Shown one piece after another: positions 45,201-57,639 of a stretch of 64,000 nt of DNA. Both the position numbers and the translations under genes were made by a program. This DNA is from Fulvia fulva. Taxonomy: Eukaryota; Ascomycota; Dothideomycetes; Mycosphaerellales; Mycosphaerellaceae. Each line of letters begins with the position of its first letter. The stretch's first letter is position 1. The stretch is taken from positions 2,356,001-2,420,000 of the forward strand of contig NC_063012.1 of assembly GCF_020509005.1 (NCBI RefSeq), written 5' to 3'. The notes beneath the pieces are model-generated. The model was not told where the DNA came from. It did not search any database and worked only from the letters and a program-made list of their open reading frames with translations.

Positions 45201-47159
45201 TATAGCGATCTTTAACGCCTGCCTATAGACCGGATACTACCCGATAGTATTTAAATAATCGACGATAGTAGTCCTATATAGGCCGTAAAAGGAAGACTAT
45301 ACGTAGGTAACGTCGTACCGCCTAATTACGCTCCTTAATACTCTTAGGAAGGCGCTTAAGAAGCTAGTTATAACAAGACTCTCCGAGGCGGTAGAGGAAT
45401 ACTCCCTACTCCCGGACACCTAGATAGGTACGCGCCTATAGCGATCGACGCTATCCGCGATAGAACTTATTACCTCTTAGGTAAAGGCTATCTAGTATAA
45501 GAATAGGGATAAGGTAGCATCCTTACTTAGCCTAGATATATCGGGAGCCTTCGACTACGTATTATACCCGCGGCTACTCTATATCCTAAGGTCGAAAGGA
45601 CTCCCTAAGTAGCTTATTAACTTCGTACGGTCCTACCTCTAAAACCGTAGTACGTCGATCCTAGTCGGCTAGTATAGAAGCCTATTTTAAGTAGTCTATA
45701 CTAGAATCCCGTAAGGCTTAACGCTAGTACCTATTCTATTCCTCTTATTTATAGCAACGCTACTCCTAGCCCTAGAATCCTAGAACACCGCTACGAGCGG
45801 CTTCGTAGACGATACGAACATCCTAGCGTAGTCTTCCTCGACTAAGGAGAACTATAGGCTACTAGAAGAGAAGTACAAGATCTATAAGGACTAGGCTAGG
45901 AGGCACGGGGCTCGGTTTGCCCTAGAAAAGTACAATCTAATACACTTTACGCGCCGGCTACGGTTCTATAATATATAAGCTTCTATCTAGATATAGGGGT
46001 ATACGACTAACCCGGTAAATTAGCTTAGGATCCTTAGACTATAGGTAGACCCGGCGCTACGGTAGAGGAAGTACGTATAGGTAATATTACGGAAAGCTAA
46101 ACAGAATATAGCATTATACTAGAGGCTTACTACGTCTATATAGGGGCCGGACTTCCGGTAGTTACGACTTCTATATACGGCTATTATACGGCTAGTTCTT
46201 ACCTATAGTAGCTAAGTATAGTCCTTAGGCGAGAGGGCCTACCTATCGAAGGGACTCGTTACGCCGCTAGCGAAGATCTAAAACTAATGCCTAAGGAAGG
46301 TCACCGGGGTATATAAGTCGGTATAGTACCTAGTATAGAAGGTCATCGCTAGTATAGTCGTAAGGGCCCGCGAATTAGTACTAGCGTATAAGGGCATTCG
46401 ACCCGGAAATAAGCCGAAGTACCGGGTAAGGGACGAATAGCTAGTAATACGATAGGAAGGTAAGAAGTCGTTTATAGAGTAACTATAGAAAGAGAGGTAG
46501 AACAACTAGGGTGTAGGGTATAGTAGACGCCCTTAGCTAGCGGGACAACCTAAGGAATAGTTAGCTATAAAATCCGCGGTTAAGTACCCCCCGAAGCTTA
46601 TCTACTACCGCCTTACGAGGGTATAGAGTAGTATAGTAACCTAACTACAAAGCGAATATATCGGCCTCTAGGGGTATCTATTATAGAGGAAGGTTCTAGG
46701 ATACACGAATACTAGCTACCCCTACGGCTATTACTCCTAGAACGTACGGTACGTACTCCTCGTCTATCCGAGGTAGTCGCTAGAAAGGGGGGAGTAGATA
46801 GTAAAGGCCAGGAACCGGACGATTAGGGCACTTCTTAATAATGTTAAGGACCTACGGCGTATTACGAACTAGATACTAGAGAAGGGCTAGCTAGAATAGT
46901 ACCGCCTAGTAGGAGTAGTATAGGAAGAGAGGATACGGCGTAGCGCGACGAGACCGGCTAGGAGCGGGGGCTAACGGGGTAGTAATATAGACTACGTACG
47001 TTTAGAGGGAAAGCTAATCTAGATAAGGAGTAGTCGGGGGCGGGAAGGGTTTTTACCTATTCGGGTTTCCCTTTGTATATAACAATAGATATATACCTAT
47101 ATAGGCCGGATAGGGTCCTAGAACAGGGGAATAACAAATCTAATCTAATCTAATCTAAT
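42273..47159 (+). mobile_element. non-LTR retrotransposon (LINE, Tad1/I-like), degraded
   Basis: A plus-strand element of about 4.9 kb. ORF1 region (about 42,600-43,790) contains zinc-knuckle remnants around 43285-43440, with Cys often turned to Tyr. ORF2 follows: an APE-type endonuclease shown by GDFN (44182-44193), a reverse transcriptase with KAPGPDR (about 45130-45150) and the active-site FVDD (45802-45813). The 3' end is TAATC repeats (47136-47160). ACTACTAT occurs on both sides (42265-42272 and 47160-47167) and may be the target duplication; so boundaries are tentative. It is less mutated than its surroundings. Tad1 clade assignment is inferred from zinc knuckles plus APE, not from a search. 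Confidence 0.78.
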
Positions 47160-47160
47160 A
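47136..47160 (+). repeat. TAATC short tandem repeat at LINE 3' end
   Basis: Four to five TAATC/AATCT units close the LINE in place of a poly-A tail. Pentamer or trimer tails are common for fungal non-LTR elements. Confidence 0.8.
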
Positions 47161-47167
47161 CTACTAT

Positions 47168-50100
47168 TAGTTTTGAAGGTTATCTAGGTCTCTAGGCTTC
47201 GGTAAGTCCTATAAACATCGGGTTAAGCTATCTAGCTTAGTACCTTAAACTCCTAGCCTATAGACAATCTTAAAGAAGAACTACGAGAGAAACTCGGCCT
47301 AGCGAGCTTATCTACGGTTTAATTGCTTCGTGCTTATAAACTATTCGAGGTTCTTATAATCGGAGTATATAAGCGTCGGCTTGTCCTTAGATTCCGGGTC
47401 TAGTAGATTCTTATAATCGTCGGTACCGTATTCGTTAATAGTTAGCTCTAGTCGCTATTTCTTAAAAGCTTATATAATAGCTAGGAGCTCCTAGTCGTAG
47501 ATATCGTAGTTATATTACTAGGGATCTATCTTCTTAGATATATAAGCGATAGGATGTAATACTCCTCGCTCGTTTCGTTATAAGAGTACTACTACTATTA
47601 CGTAATCTAAGGCATCTGTTTCTAGAATAGTCCCTCGCCCTAAGTAGAAGTGTTTTAAGGTAGGCGTATCGATAAATACTTGCTTTAATACCTCGAACGC
47701 CTATTAATATACTAGAGACTAGTCCTATAGGACATTCTTCCTCGTAAGCTTTGTTATAGGTAAGTAGATCTTACTAAAATCCTTAATAAACCTACGGTAG
47801 AAGTTAGTAAACCCTATAAACAATAAGATGTCGGTAATATTCGCGGGTATAGACCAATTCTTAACGCATTTAATCTTAGCTAGGTCTATCTTAATGCCCT
47901 TATTTATAATAATAACACCTAGATAAGTAGTCTAGTGTCTAAAGAACTCGTATTTGTTAATATCTAACTAGAGCCCGGCGGTATCTAGCTTTCGTAGGAC
48001 CTTTAGGACATATTAGATATACTCTCCTCTTATCTTGCTAAAGACAAGTACGTCGTTAAGGTAATATAACACGAAGACATCTAGAAACTCCCTTAGTATA
48101 TCGTTTATAAATGACTAAAACGTTCCTAGTATATTATATAGTCTAAAAGGCATAACTACGTACTTAAACTACCTATAACTCGTAGTAAAGGCCGTTTTCT
48201 ACTCGTCTCCTACTATAATATAGATACGATTAAACGTAGCGAGAATATCTAGTTTAGTGAACTATTGCGCGCTAGTAATACGATCTAAGGTCTCTTAAAA
48301 TAGTGGAATCGGGTAGCGACTCTTCGTTATAAGCGCGTTTAGAGCTCTATAGTCTACGTATACTTATAGCCCTCTACCCGGCTTTTTAACTATTAGAATA
48401 GGTACTACTACTAGTAATACGCTTCTCTAAATAAAACCTTTCTTAAGTTGGTCGTCGATCTACTTCTTAATCACCTCGTTCTCTCGTATAGAGAAGGAGT
48501 ATAGTCTTCGAAATGGCGGTATCTAACTATTCTTTAGCTCGATCTTATAGTCTACGCTAGGCCGTCGCGGTAGGACCTTATCTACTTTCTTACGGCTTAA
48601 TAGCCTAGCTATTTCCCTAAACTCTACTAGTAACAAAGGGATAGGATCCTAGTCTTTGTCCTTACTATTTATAAAACGTTAATAGTCGTTAGCTAATATA
48701 GTAGAGGCGTTAAGTTACCGCTAGGTATAGTCACCCCGGGGCTCCTCCTGTCTATCTATATTTTCTTAAGTATTAGTATCTACTAACATCGCCGCGCTAC
48801 CTCCTAGTACTAGCTTCGCTCTTATACCGAAAGCCTTTAGTATATACGCGGATAGCGGGTCTCGCGCGACTTACTTATTAAGATTTTCTTTTAGGTTAAA
48901 CATCTATATTATATATACTTTATAGCCCTTCCTCCGGCTTATACGCCGAAGTGCTTCTATATTAATAGGCTTGATATCAATCTCCGGCTCAGTCTCGACC
49001 TTTAGTTCTTTCTTCGTTCGACGCGCTAGGCGCTTAAGTATTTTAACCCTATCGGCGGGTAGTAGCTAGCGGACGTAATAAGACGGTTCCGGTCTATCGT
49101 AGATATCGACGGCATATCGTATTACTACCTTCGTCGTATACGTCTCCTATACTACTATAGGTTCGTCTTTATCCTCTACGTAGGGTTTAACGTAATTAGA
49201 TAGAGCTTGAGGTCGCGAACTCTCTAGTACTAGTATCTCGGTCTAAAGAAGGCCTCTTAGTATAATACCCTTGTCGTTAATAGACTATACGTATACTAGT
49301 TTAGTTCCGAGTATATAGTTCTGTCGATAATATACTAAGAATAGGGTTATAGTTCCTAATATATAGTAGAACGTAGGTTAATACTCGTCGTACTAGGGAC
49401 GGCCGAGGACTATATCGTATTCTAGTAATACGTAGTAGCTAGACCTAGTCTCTACGTAGTTACCGATCTGAATCTATACCGTTGTTCTATAAGTGATAAG
49501 GTCACTAGTAGGTCGGCTATCTACTAATATTAGCCCTAACAGATTAGGTAGCTATATTATATTAAGGTTGTTCTTATACGTAAAGTTGATATTAAAGTAC
49601 GTAGAGTTAGTACTATTATTATAAAGGGTTTAAGTAGGGATCTTTCTATTTACTATATATAGTATAACTAGATAAGAAGCTATTACTAGATTATATTTAT
49701 CTATAGAGTAGTTTATAGCTAGTAGGGAGTATACCGATATACTTAAAACCTTATCTCTCTTAGGAGGCCTATGTTTATATTTATACTTTTTCTCGTTTTC
49801 TCGTAACTCTAACTCGTACGGTCTACTACGTATTACGCTTACGGAGTGGACTAGGCGTTTCCCGCGCCGCCGGTATTATTAGCGTTACTACTATTACTAC
49901 CGTTACGGCGGTTATTACTTAGGTTATAGCCTAGCGTAAATAGGCGGCGGGCGACATCTCGAAGGGGGTACTAATCGGTATCGATACGGCGGTGACCTTC
50001 TTATTCGCATTTGAAGTACCGATTCTAATCGATATATTCCTAGGCGCGAGTAGTATCTAAAGGTTAGATATACTAAAATGCCTAAGGTCGATTAGCCTAC

Positions 50101-52234
50101 TTAGTCTTAGCGTTCGGGTTAGTGTTATTATTGCTACTACCCGAAGCCGTATCCTTCTTATCGTCGTTACCCTTAGTAGTCTTCTTATTACCTTAGGTCT
50201 TATTACTATTACTAGTCTTACCGTACTTAAGGTCAAACGCCTTAAACTTGTCCTTGTAGTTATATAGCGTAGACACGACTTACTTAAGGGTCATGTTGAC
50301 TATGTCCTCGTTTATAATACGGTTATCGTAGCGCGAGTTCAACTTACGGAGTAGGAAGTCCTTCTCGAGTTTCTTTTCCTTCGCGCTATTATTAAGGTTA
50401 ATGATATCGGCGTTCTTACGGAAGGATAGGTAGAAGTTACTAAACTTTTCCTTATTACCCTGCTATAGACTATTCAGCTTAGTTATAGCATTAGTATAGG
50501 TATTACGGGTACCGTAGCGCCGGGCTAGATCTTCTATTATCTTATCTATAGAAGCGTACTAAGTAGTCGTACCTTCCGTAGACTTAGTAAGACTAGGGAT
50601 CTTTAAGTCGATATAGGTCTATATACCGTTCTTTAACTAGCTCTAGACGTTCTAAAGGGAGTTATTTATAGTACGGTACTTCGAGGCTTAGAGCTTAGCT
50701 TTAGTAGTACGCTACTACTCTTAGAACTTAATATCGTCGCTCTTTAGATCGAACTTAGTAGGGGCCTTTAGCTCGTTAGAGGACTTGATACTAGTAGTTA
50801 TATCGGCGTCGTAAGTCGTATAAACGGAGATAGGGTTGCTATCTAAGTCGGTACTCGGGCGATTCTTCCTACCCTTACGACTACCGTCCTTACGGCTATT
50901 CTTAAAGCCCTTATTACCGTCGTCCTCGTCGTCTAATAAGTCCGATAAATCCGGGTCCGACTTCTTCTTATTAGGCTTACCTCTATTTTACCGACGCTCT
51001 AGTGACTCTTTAGACTCGGTTCGCTAAGGTAGTAGGTCTTACTTTTCCTTAGACCGGCTACGGTCCTTCTCTTACTTCTTAAGCTTAGTAATACGCTTCT
51101 CGGCTACTACGAGCTTAGTCTCGGTCTCTACTAGCTTACTCTCCGCTACCTTTTACTACGTACGATATACCTTCTTTATATCTTTAGCCCTCGTAAGCTC
51201 GTCTATATCAATAACGATAGTATTATTACGCTTAGCGATCTTCTCCTTTAGTCGCGTAACCTCCTCTTCTAGGGACTGTCTAGTCGCCTATTCCGTGTCG
51301 ATTATATCCTCGAGTCGGTCTATCTAGTCCTTAGTATCTTACGCCTTATAGAGGTTAATACGGTTAGCTATATCGAGCGAAGTATTAAGTTTATACGTAC
51401 GTCGGTAATCGGACTCGATATTATAGAGAATCTTATAGATCTACTAGAGATAGTTATTGACCGTCTTCTGAAACTTGTCTATATTCAACCCGTATAATGA
51501 GTCGAAGGCTTCCTAGAAGTTGTCGATAGTAACCCTCCTCTTCCTCGGTATCTTAGTACCCTTATCTTCTATCTTATCCTTAATAAACTCCGCCCTATAT
51601 AGGTTAGCTAAGTTTAGCTCTATCTCGACCTCCTCTTCCTTAATTGTCTTAAGTTGGTCGAATACCTTCTAATACTACTTACGGTACTAGTTATTCTCGT
51701 CGAGGAGCCTATTTACGATATCCTCTTCACGTCCTTAACTCTACGTCGCCGGGTTCGCGCTATCGTTATTAGGTAGATCGGATAGTAGGGTAAAGAAGGA
51801 TAATCTATTAAGGGACGCGCGATAAACGCGTCTATTAGTGTTCTCTATACTTACGCCTAGTACGCCGGTACCGGTATATCTCGCTATTATTACTATATTA
51901 GCTATAATCTACTTTAAGGTACGACTTAGCGAGTATAATACCTAATCTTAGTACTTCCTTATATACTATCGCGGTTTCTCTATTATCTCCCGAATATAGC
52001 TTCTCGTGTCTCTCTATACGTTAGTAATAATCTATTCGAAGTGTTATAAGTAGGTATAAGTAACTAGTCGGGTAAGGTAGAAGTTAAATAGATGTTCTAT
52101 CTAAGGGAGGCGCGGAGGGCGCGAGAGTTATATACGGGCGCTAAGCCGCTAGTCGGATTAGTTAGTAAGCGCGAGGTCTAGGTATATACCCGCGGGTTTA
52201 GGTAAATATACGCCGGTATAGTAATAATCCCCGT
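47168..52234 (-). mobile_element. truncated Ty3/Gypsy retrotransposon (Z), minus strand, heavily RIP-mutated
   Basis: Read on the minus strand from right to left. The gag region is about 50,100-51,950, with a zinc-knuckle remnant (FKCE.EGHRR) near 49,995-50,020. Protease-like sequence probably lies at 49,200-49,700. Reverse transcriptase follows with MPF and the active site, now YLND for YLDD, near 48,050-48,080, and FIGFTNFYRRFI downstream. The RNase H end (SDYKNLE) lies near 47,340-47,400. No integrase or chromodomain follows; the element meets the LINE at 47.16 kb. LTRs were not identified. Stops are nearly all TAG/TAA at expected Gln codons. Confidence 0.75.
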
Positions 52235-52418
52235 TATTACGGGTAGCCCGCAACCCCTTACTATAGCTACGTCGGCCCGGGTGAACCGCGGACCTTCCGT
52301 ATCGGGTTAGCGCGGCTTAGCTTTACTCTATAACTCCGCCGCGCCTCGCGCTTATCTTTCGTATCTTTGTAGAGTAATAACTCTCTTATTCGGACCCTAC
52401 GGTACGCGCGCCCTTATA
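52235..52418 (+). repeat. 5' LTR of Gypsy element Y (184 bp)
   Basis: Aligns over its full length to the two LTRs of element X, beginning TATTACGGGTAGCC (X: TGTCACGGGTAGCC) and ending CCCTTATA (X: CCCTTACA). It has more CA to TA and TG to TA changes than the X copies, so it is the older one. Confidence 0.85.
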
Positions 52419-54927
52419 GTTTGTTCTACTACCCTACCTAGATTACGGATCTAGGTAAGGGACGCGTAATAATAGGAATAGACAAAACTATAGAACTCGA
52501 AGAACGCGTAGAGTCGTATTAGGATTTAGAATACGGTAAGGCGTAGAGCGCGTAAATGCCTAGAGAACGTAACGCGGCGATATTATTAGTAGGTAGTCGC
52601 GCGCTCGTAGATAGTTAGGAAATAGGCATCGTTACGCCTCCCCCGAATCTAGATAATATAACTTTTTAGACGAACGGCGGTATACTACCGCTACTAAAGC
52701 CTAAGAGTAAAGGTAAGTAGCGTATATCTCTTTTTCCCGACCTCTCCTCTTTTCCTTAGAGTTAGATATAGGACGATAACCGGCGGGTTATAGTAGACAC
52801 CGGTATCGCGCTATAATAGGAAATTAATAAAGCTTACTAGAAAGCCTTCGAGCGAGAAGAAGGTAGTAAGATTGACTTTATAGAACTGTTCGAATTTAAG
52901 CTCGAAGAGAACCTAGGCGGCGACCTAGACGAGGTATACCTATTACTCGACGAGGTAGAGCACATTCTCGTATCCGAATACTAGAATGTTATACTAGACA
53001 AACTTACGACTCTCGTATCCTAGTACCCGAAGACTACCTACGACTTTGTACTATAGGTAGTAAATATAGCGATTACTAAAGGTAGATAACTCGATATAAT
53101 AGAGCGAGCTAATAACCTCTAGAACACCTATTATACTACGCTATATACCGAGTATAACCGTATCTATAAGATACTATAAAGCGAGGAGGCTATAATATAG
53201 AAGATAGCCGTAGACCTAAAGAGTCAGAAGGATTATAACCTAGTAAAGTTGTAAGAGGTAGAGAAGAAGTATAGGGAGGCTAATAACCTATATAAGTAAT
53301 TTAGCGAGATTTATAAAAAGGAGAAGAAGAAGGTATAGGATGCCGAAGCTAAGAACTAGGCTCTATAGAAGGAGGTTAACGATCTAAAGACTCGACTCTA
53401 AGCTACTAAAGACACTATATAGAATAGAGGTAGGGGCCGCTCTAGTCGCCGACCCTCCTACTTACCTCCGCGCGAGACTTTACTCGAGTAGCTAATACGT
53501 AAGTATCGTAAAGCTACTAGTAGAGGCGGCGGCGGAGGAGGTAGTAGTAACGATAATAATAACGGTAATAGTAATAACGACCGAGGACGTAATAGAAACT
53601 GTCTACGACCTAATAATAATAACGGTCGCGACTCTCGAGCGCGTAATACCCGTATATAGACTCTTCTAACCGAACTTTTAGAACGCTTATTTACTATTAA
53701 CCGTACTCTAATACGCGGTATCGAGGTTAGTAAGGGCGTACCTAACCCGAAGTACTTTAAGAACGATAACGACCCTAACTTTAATAGTTAGTATAGTAGC
53801 GTACTTCTTAAGCTAACTATAACTACTTTCCGCTCCGAGGTAGACGACCTACGTTTTATATATAGATAGACATAGGGTGACCCTTAGAGAAGTATTAAGC
53901 CGAGGATTCCTATACCTAGATAACAATTATTTAACGAGTTTAAGACTAGTAAAGAACTACTAGATTAGATAACGCGCTAGTACGGTACCCGTAACGAAGG
54001 AACTAAGGCTATAGTTAATATCGCTACCTATAAGTAGGAGTAGGGCGAGATCTTTATTACCTTCTACGCTCGCTACTTAAAGCTACGTACTTAGATAGAG
54101 TAGACTAACGAGACTAAGCTAATACTATTTCGTAACCGCCTAAACCGTAAGTACTTTATTAAGACTTTCGGCGATAGGGAAGTAGATAGACGCTTATACG
54201 ACATATAGGATGTTATTAAGGAATATACGGTATTAGATAAGAGCTTCTACGAGACCGACCGACTATATCTATAGAAGGAGCGCCTACGTAGTAACCCTAA
54301 TTCGAATAATAACGGCGTATAGGGCGGTAGTAATACCGTAGGTGCCGTAGCTACTAGTACGACCGCTATAATCGTCTAGCGACTACTATAATACGTAGGT
54401 ACGAAGAAGAAGGAGGACCTACCGGTTTATATATAGAACCTGCCTTTATTAAACCGTAAGTAGCGTAAGGACCTTAAGAAGTAGGGTAAGTACTACCGCT
54501 ACCGTATAGGCTCGTACGTATTAACGAACCCCGAATACCCGATATATAGTTACGACGGCGACTACCGCCCTCTACGTCTACGAAATAACGCGAACGCTAA
54601 CCCGAACCTTAGCTCCCTCACTACCGACCTATAGCAATAGGGAAATAGTACGACCGCTACCTAAGCGTAGTAGATAGCGGTTAGTAACCGAACTTTCTAA
54701 GACAGAAAGAGTATAAGATTAAGAGATATAGAATATAAGATACGGACTATAGTAAGGAGCTTAAGATGTCGGTATATATACTAGATAAACAATAACTAGC
54801 TATATACCCTTATATAGTATTACCCGTAATAATATAACATAAAAAGGCTCGCGGCCTTATAGATTCTACCTCTATCTCTCTCTTTCTTAATTAGAAATTT
54901 ATACGTAAATATATAACCCTCTTAATC
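52419..54927 (+). pseudogene. gag remnant of Gypsy element Y
   Basis: Parallel to the X gag along its length: same Pro-rich start, acidic helical region, coiled coil, Gly/Arg-rich hinge, retroviral-type gag core and zinc knuckle (about 54,493-54,555). The frame is cut by many TAG codons. It stops at the TAATC where X is inserted; the continuation is at 62150. Confidence 0.82.
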
Positions 54928-55111
54928 TATCACGGGTAGCCCGCGACCCCTTACTATAGCTACGTCGGCCCGGCTAAACCGCGGACCTTCTACATCGGGT
55001 TAGCGCGGCTTGGCTTTACTTTATAACTTCGCCGCGCCTCGCGCTCCTCTTTTGTAGCTTCGTAGAACAACAACTATCTCATTCGGACCCTATAGTACGC
55101 GCGCCCTTATA
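54928..55111 (+). repeat. 5' LTR of element X
   Basis: Identical in length to the 3' LTR. I count seven substitutions, all transitions and nearly all of the CA/TG to TA type, with the 5' copy carrying most of the mutated states. Confidence 0.92.
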
Positions 55112-55247
55112 GTTTGTTCTACCTTACTACCTAGATCGCGGATCTAGGTAAGGGACGCGTAACAATAGGAATAGACAGAACCGCAGAACTCGAGAACGCG
55201 TAGAGCCGTATTAGAACACAGAACAAGGTAAGGCGTATAGCGCGTAG

Positions 55248-57415
55248 ATGCCTAGAGAACGTAACGCGGCGACACTATTAGTAGGTGGTCGCGCGCTCGT
55301 AGATAGTCAGGATATAGGCACCGTCACGCCTCCCCCGAACCTAGACAATATAACTTTATAAACAGCGAACGGCGGCATGCCACCGCCACCTAAGCCTAAG
55401 GGCAAAAGCAAGTAGCGTACATCTCTTTTCCCCGACCTCTCCTCTTTTCCTTAGAGTCAGACACAGGACGATAACCGGCGGGTTATAGTAGACACCGGTG
55501 TCGCGCTACAACAAGAGATTGATAAAGCTTACTAGAAGGCCTTCGAGCGAGAAGAAGGTAGTGAGATTGACTTTATAGAACTGTTCGAGTTCAAGCTCGA
55601 AGAGAACCTAGGCGGCGACCTAGACGAGGTGTATCTATTACTCGACGAGGCAGAACACATTCTCGCATCCGAATACTAGAATGTCACCCTAGATAACCTC
55701 ACGACCCTTGTATCCTAACACCCGAAGACCACCCACGACTTCGTGCTATAAGTAGTCAACACGGCAATTACTAAGGGTAGACAACTCGATATAATAGAGC
55801 GAGCCAACGACCTCTAGAACACCTAGTACACTACGCTATACACCAAATACGACCGCATCTATAAGATGCTACGAAGTGAAGAGCTTGTTATACAGAAAAT
55901 GGTAGCAGATCTTAAGAGCAAGAAGGATTGCGACCTAGCTAAGTTATAAGAGCTAGGGAAGAAATACAAGGAAGCTAATAACCTATATAAGCAGTTTAGC
56001 GAGATCTACGAGAAGGAGAAGAAGAAGGCACAAGATGCTAAGGCGAAGAACCAGGCCCTATAACAAGAAGTCGATGACCTAAAGGCTCGGCTTAAGGCAG
56101 GAGACACTATATAGAACGGAGGCAGGGGCCGCTTAGGCCGCCGACCCTCTCGTTCCCGCCTACGCGAGACCTTACTCGAGCAGCTATTACGTAGGTATCG
56201 CGGAGCTGCTAGTAGAGGGGGCGGTAGCGGTGGTGGTAATAACGATAACGATAGAGACGACGATGACCGTAGCGATAATAGCCGAGGACGTAACAACGAC
56301 CGTCCGCGACTAGGACCTAATAACAGTCGTGACTCGAGAATGCGTAACACCCGTACCTAGACACTACTAGTTGACCTTCCAGAACGTCTCTTCACTATTG
56401 ACCGCACCCTTACTCGCGGTATAGAGATCGGTAAGGGTGTGCCCGACCCTAAGCACTTCAAGAACGATAACGACCCTAATTTCGACAGCTAGTATAGTAG
56501 TGTTCTCCTAAAGCTGACTGTAGTAACCTTCCGTACTAAGGCAGATAGTCTACGCTTCGTATATAGGTAGACACAAGGTGATCCTTAGCGAAGTATTAAG
56601 CCGAGGATCCCTATGCCTAGACAGCAGTCCTTTAACGAGTTCAAGACTAGAGAAGAGTTGTTAGACTAGATAACACGCTAATATAGTACACGTAATAAGG
56701 GAACTAAGGCTATAGTTAACATTGCTACCTATAAGCAAGAATAAGGCGAAACCTTTGTAGCCTTCTATACCCGCTACTCGAAGTTACGCGCCTAGATGTT
56801 ATAGACCGATAAGACCGAGCTTATACTGTTCCGCAACCGACTGAACCGTAAGTACTTTATTAAGACCTTCGGCGACCGCGAAGTCGACCGCCGCCTAGAC
56901 AGTATATAAGACGTTATCGAGGAGTGCACCGTACTAGACGAGAGTTTCTACGAGACAGATCGACTATACCCGTAGAAGGAGCGCCCCCGGGGCAATAGCA
57001 ACTCGAATAGTAATGGCGGCTAGAATAACTAGAACAACGGTAACGTAGTTACTAGTACCGCTACCGGTATAGTAGGTGCCTTAGTATAGCGCCTACTACA
57101 GTACGCTAGTACTAAGAAGAAGGAGGATCTGCCGACATATCTATAGAACCTGCCTACGCTTAACCGTAAGTAGCGCGAAGACCTTAAGAAGTAGGGTAAG
57201 TACTACCGCTACCGTATAGGTTCTTACGTATCGACTAACCCTAAATGCCTAATATATAGGTACGATAGCGACTATCGCCTACCGCGTCTACGTAATACTA
57301 CGCCGAATCCGAACGCGAACCTCAGTTCCCTAGCCGCCGATCCGCGGTAGGGAAATGGCACGACCGCTACCTAAGCGTAGTAGATAGCGGTTACCCGAAC
57401 TTCCTAGGACAGAAA
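55248..57415 (+). pseudogene. gag of element X (stop-interrupted)
   Basis: Starts at an ATG in the same place as in Y. Visible parts: Pro-rich N-terminus, acidic helical region, Lys/Glu coiled coil (about 55,850-56,100), Arg/Gly-rich hinge with an Asn/Asp low-complexity stretch (56,150-56,350), a gag core with FNRLNRKYF-like motif, and a zinc knuckle near 57,201-57,265 with the first Cys codons changed to TAC. All interruptions are TAG/TAA at likely Gln codons. Confidence 0.8.
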
Positions 57416-57639
57416 GAGCATAAGATTAAGAGACACGGAACGTAAGAGACGGTAACAGACTATAGTAAGGAGCTTAAGATATCGGTATGCGCACTAGATA
57501 AGCAATAGCTAGCTATATACCCTTATATAGTGTTACCCGTAATAATATAATAGAGAAAGGCTCGAGGCCTTATAGATTCTACTTCTACCTCTCTCTTTCT
57601 TGACTAGAAATTCATACGCAAATACATAATACCCCTAAT

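Noticed and set aside
56006..56350. Minus-strand 114-codon Arg/Ser/Leu-rich frame
   Set aside because: Lies opposite the low-complexity hinge of element X gag; composition artefact.
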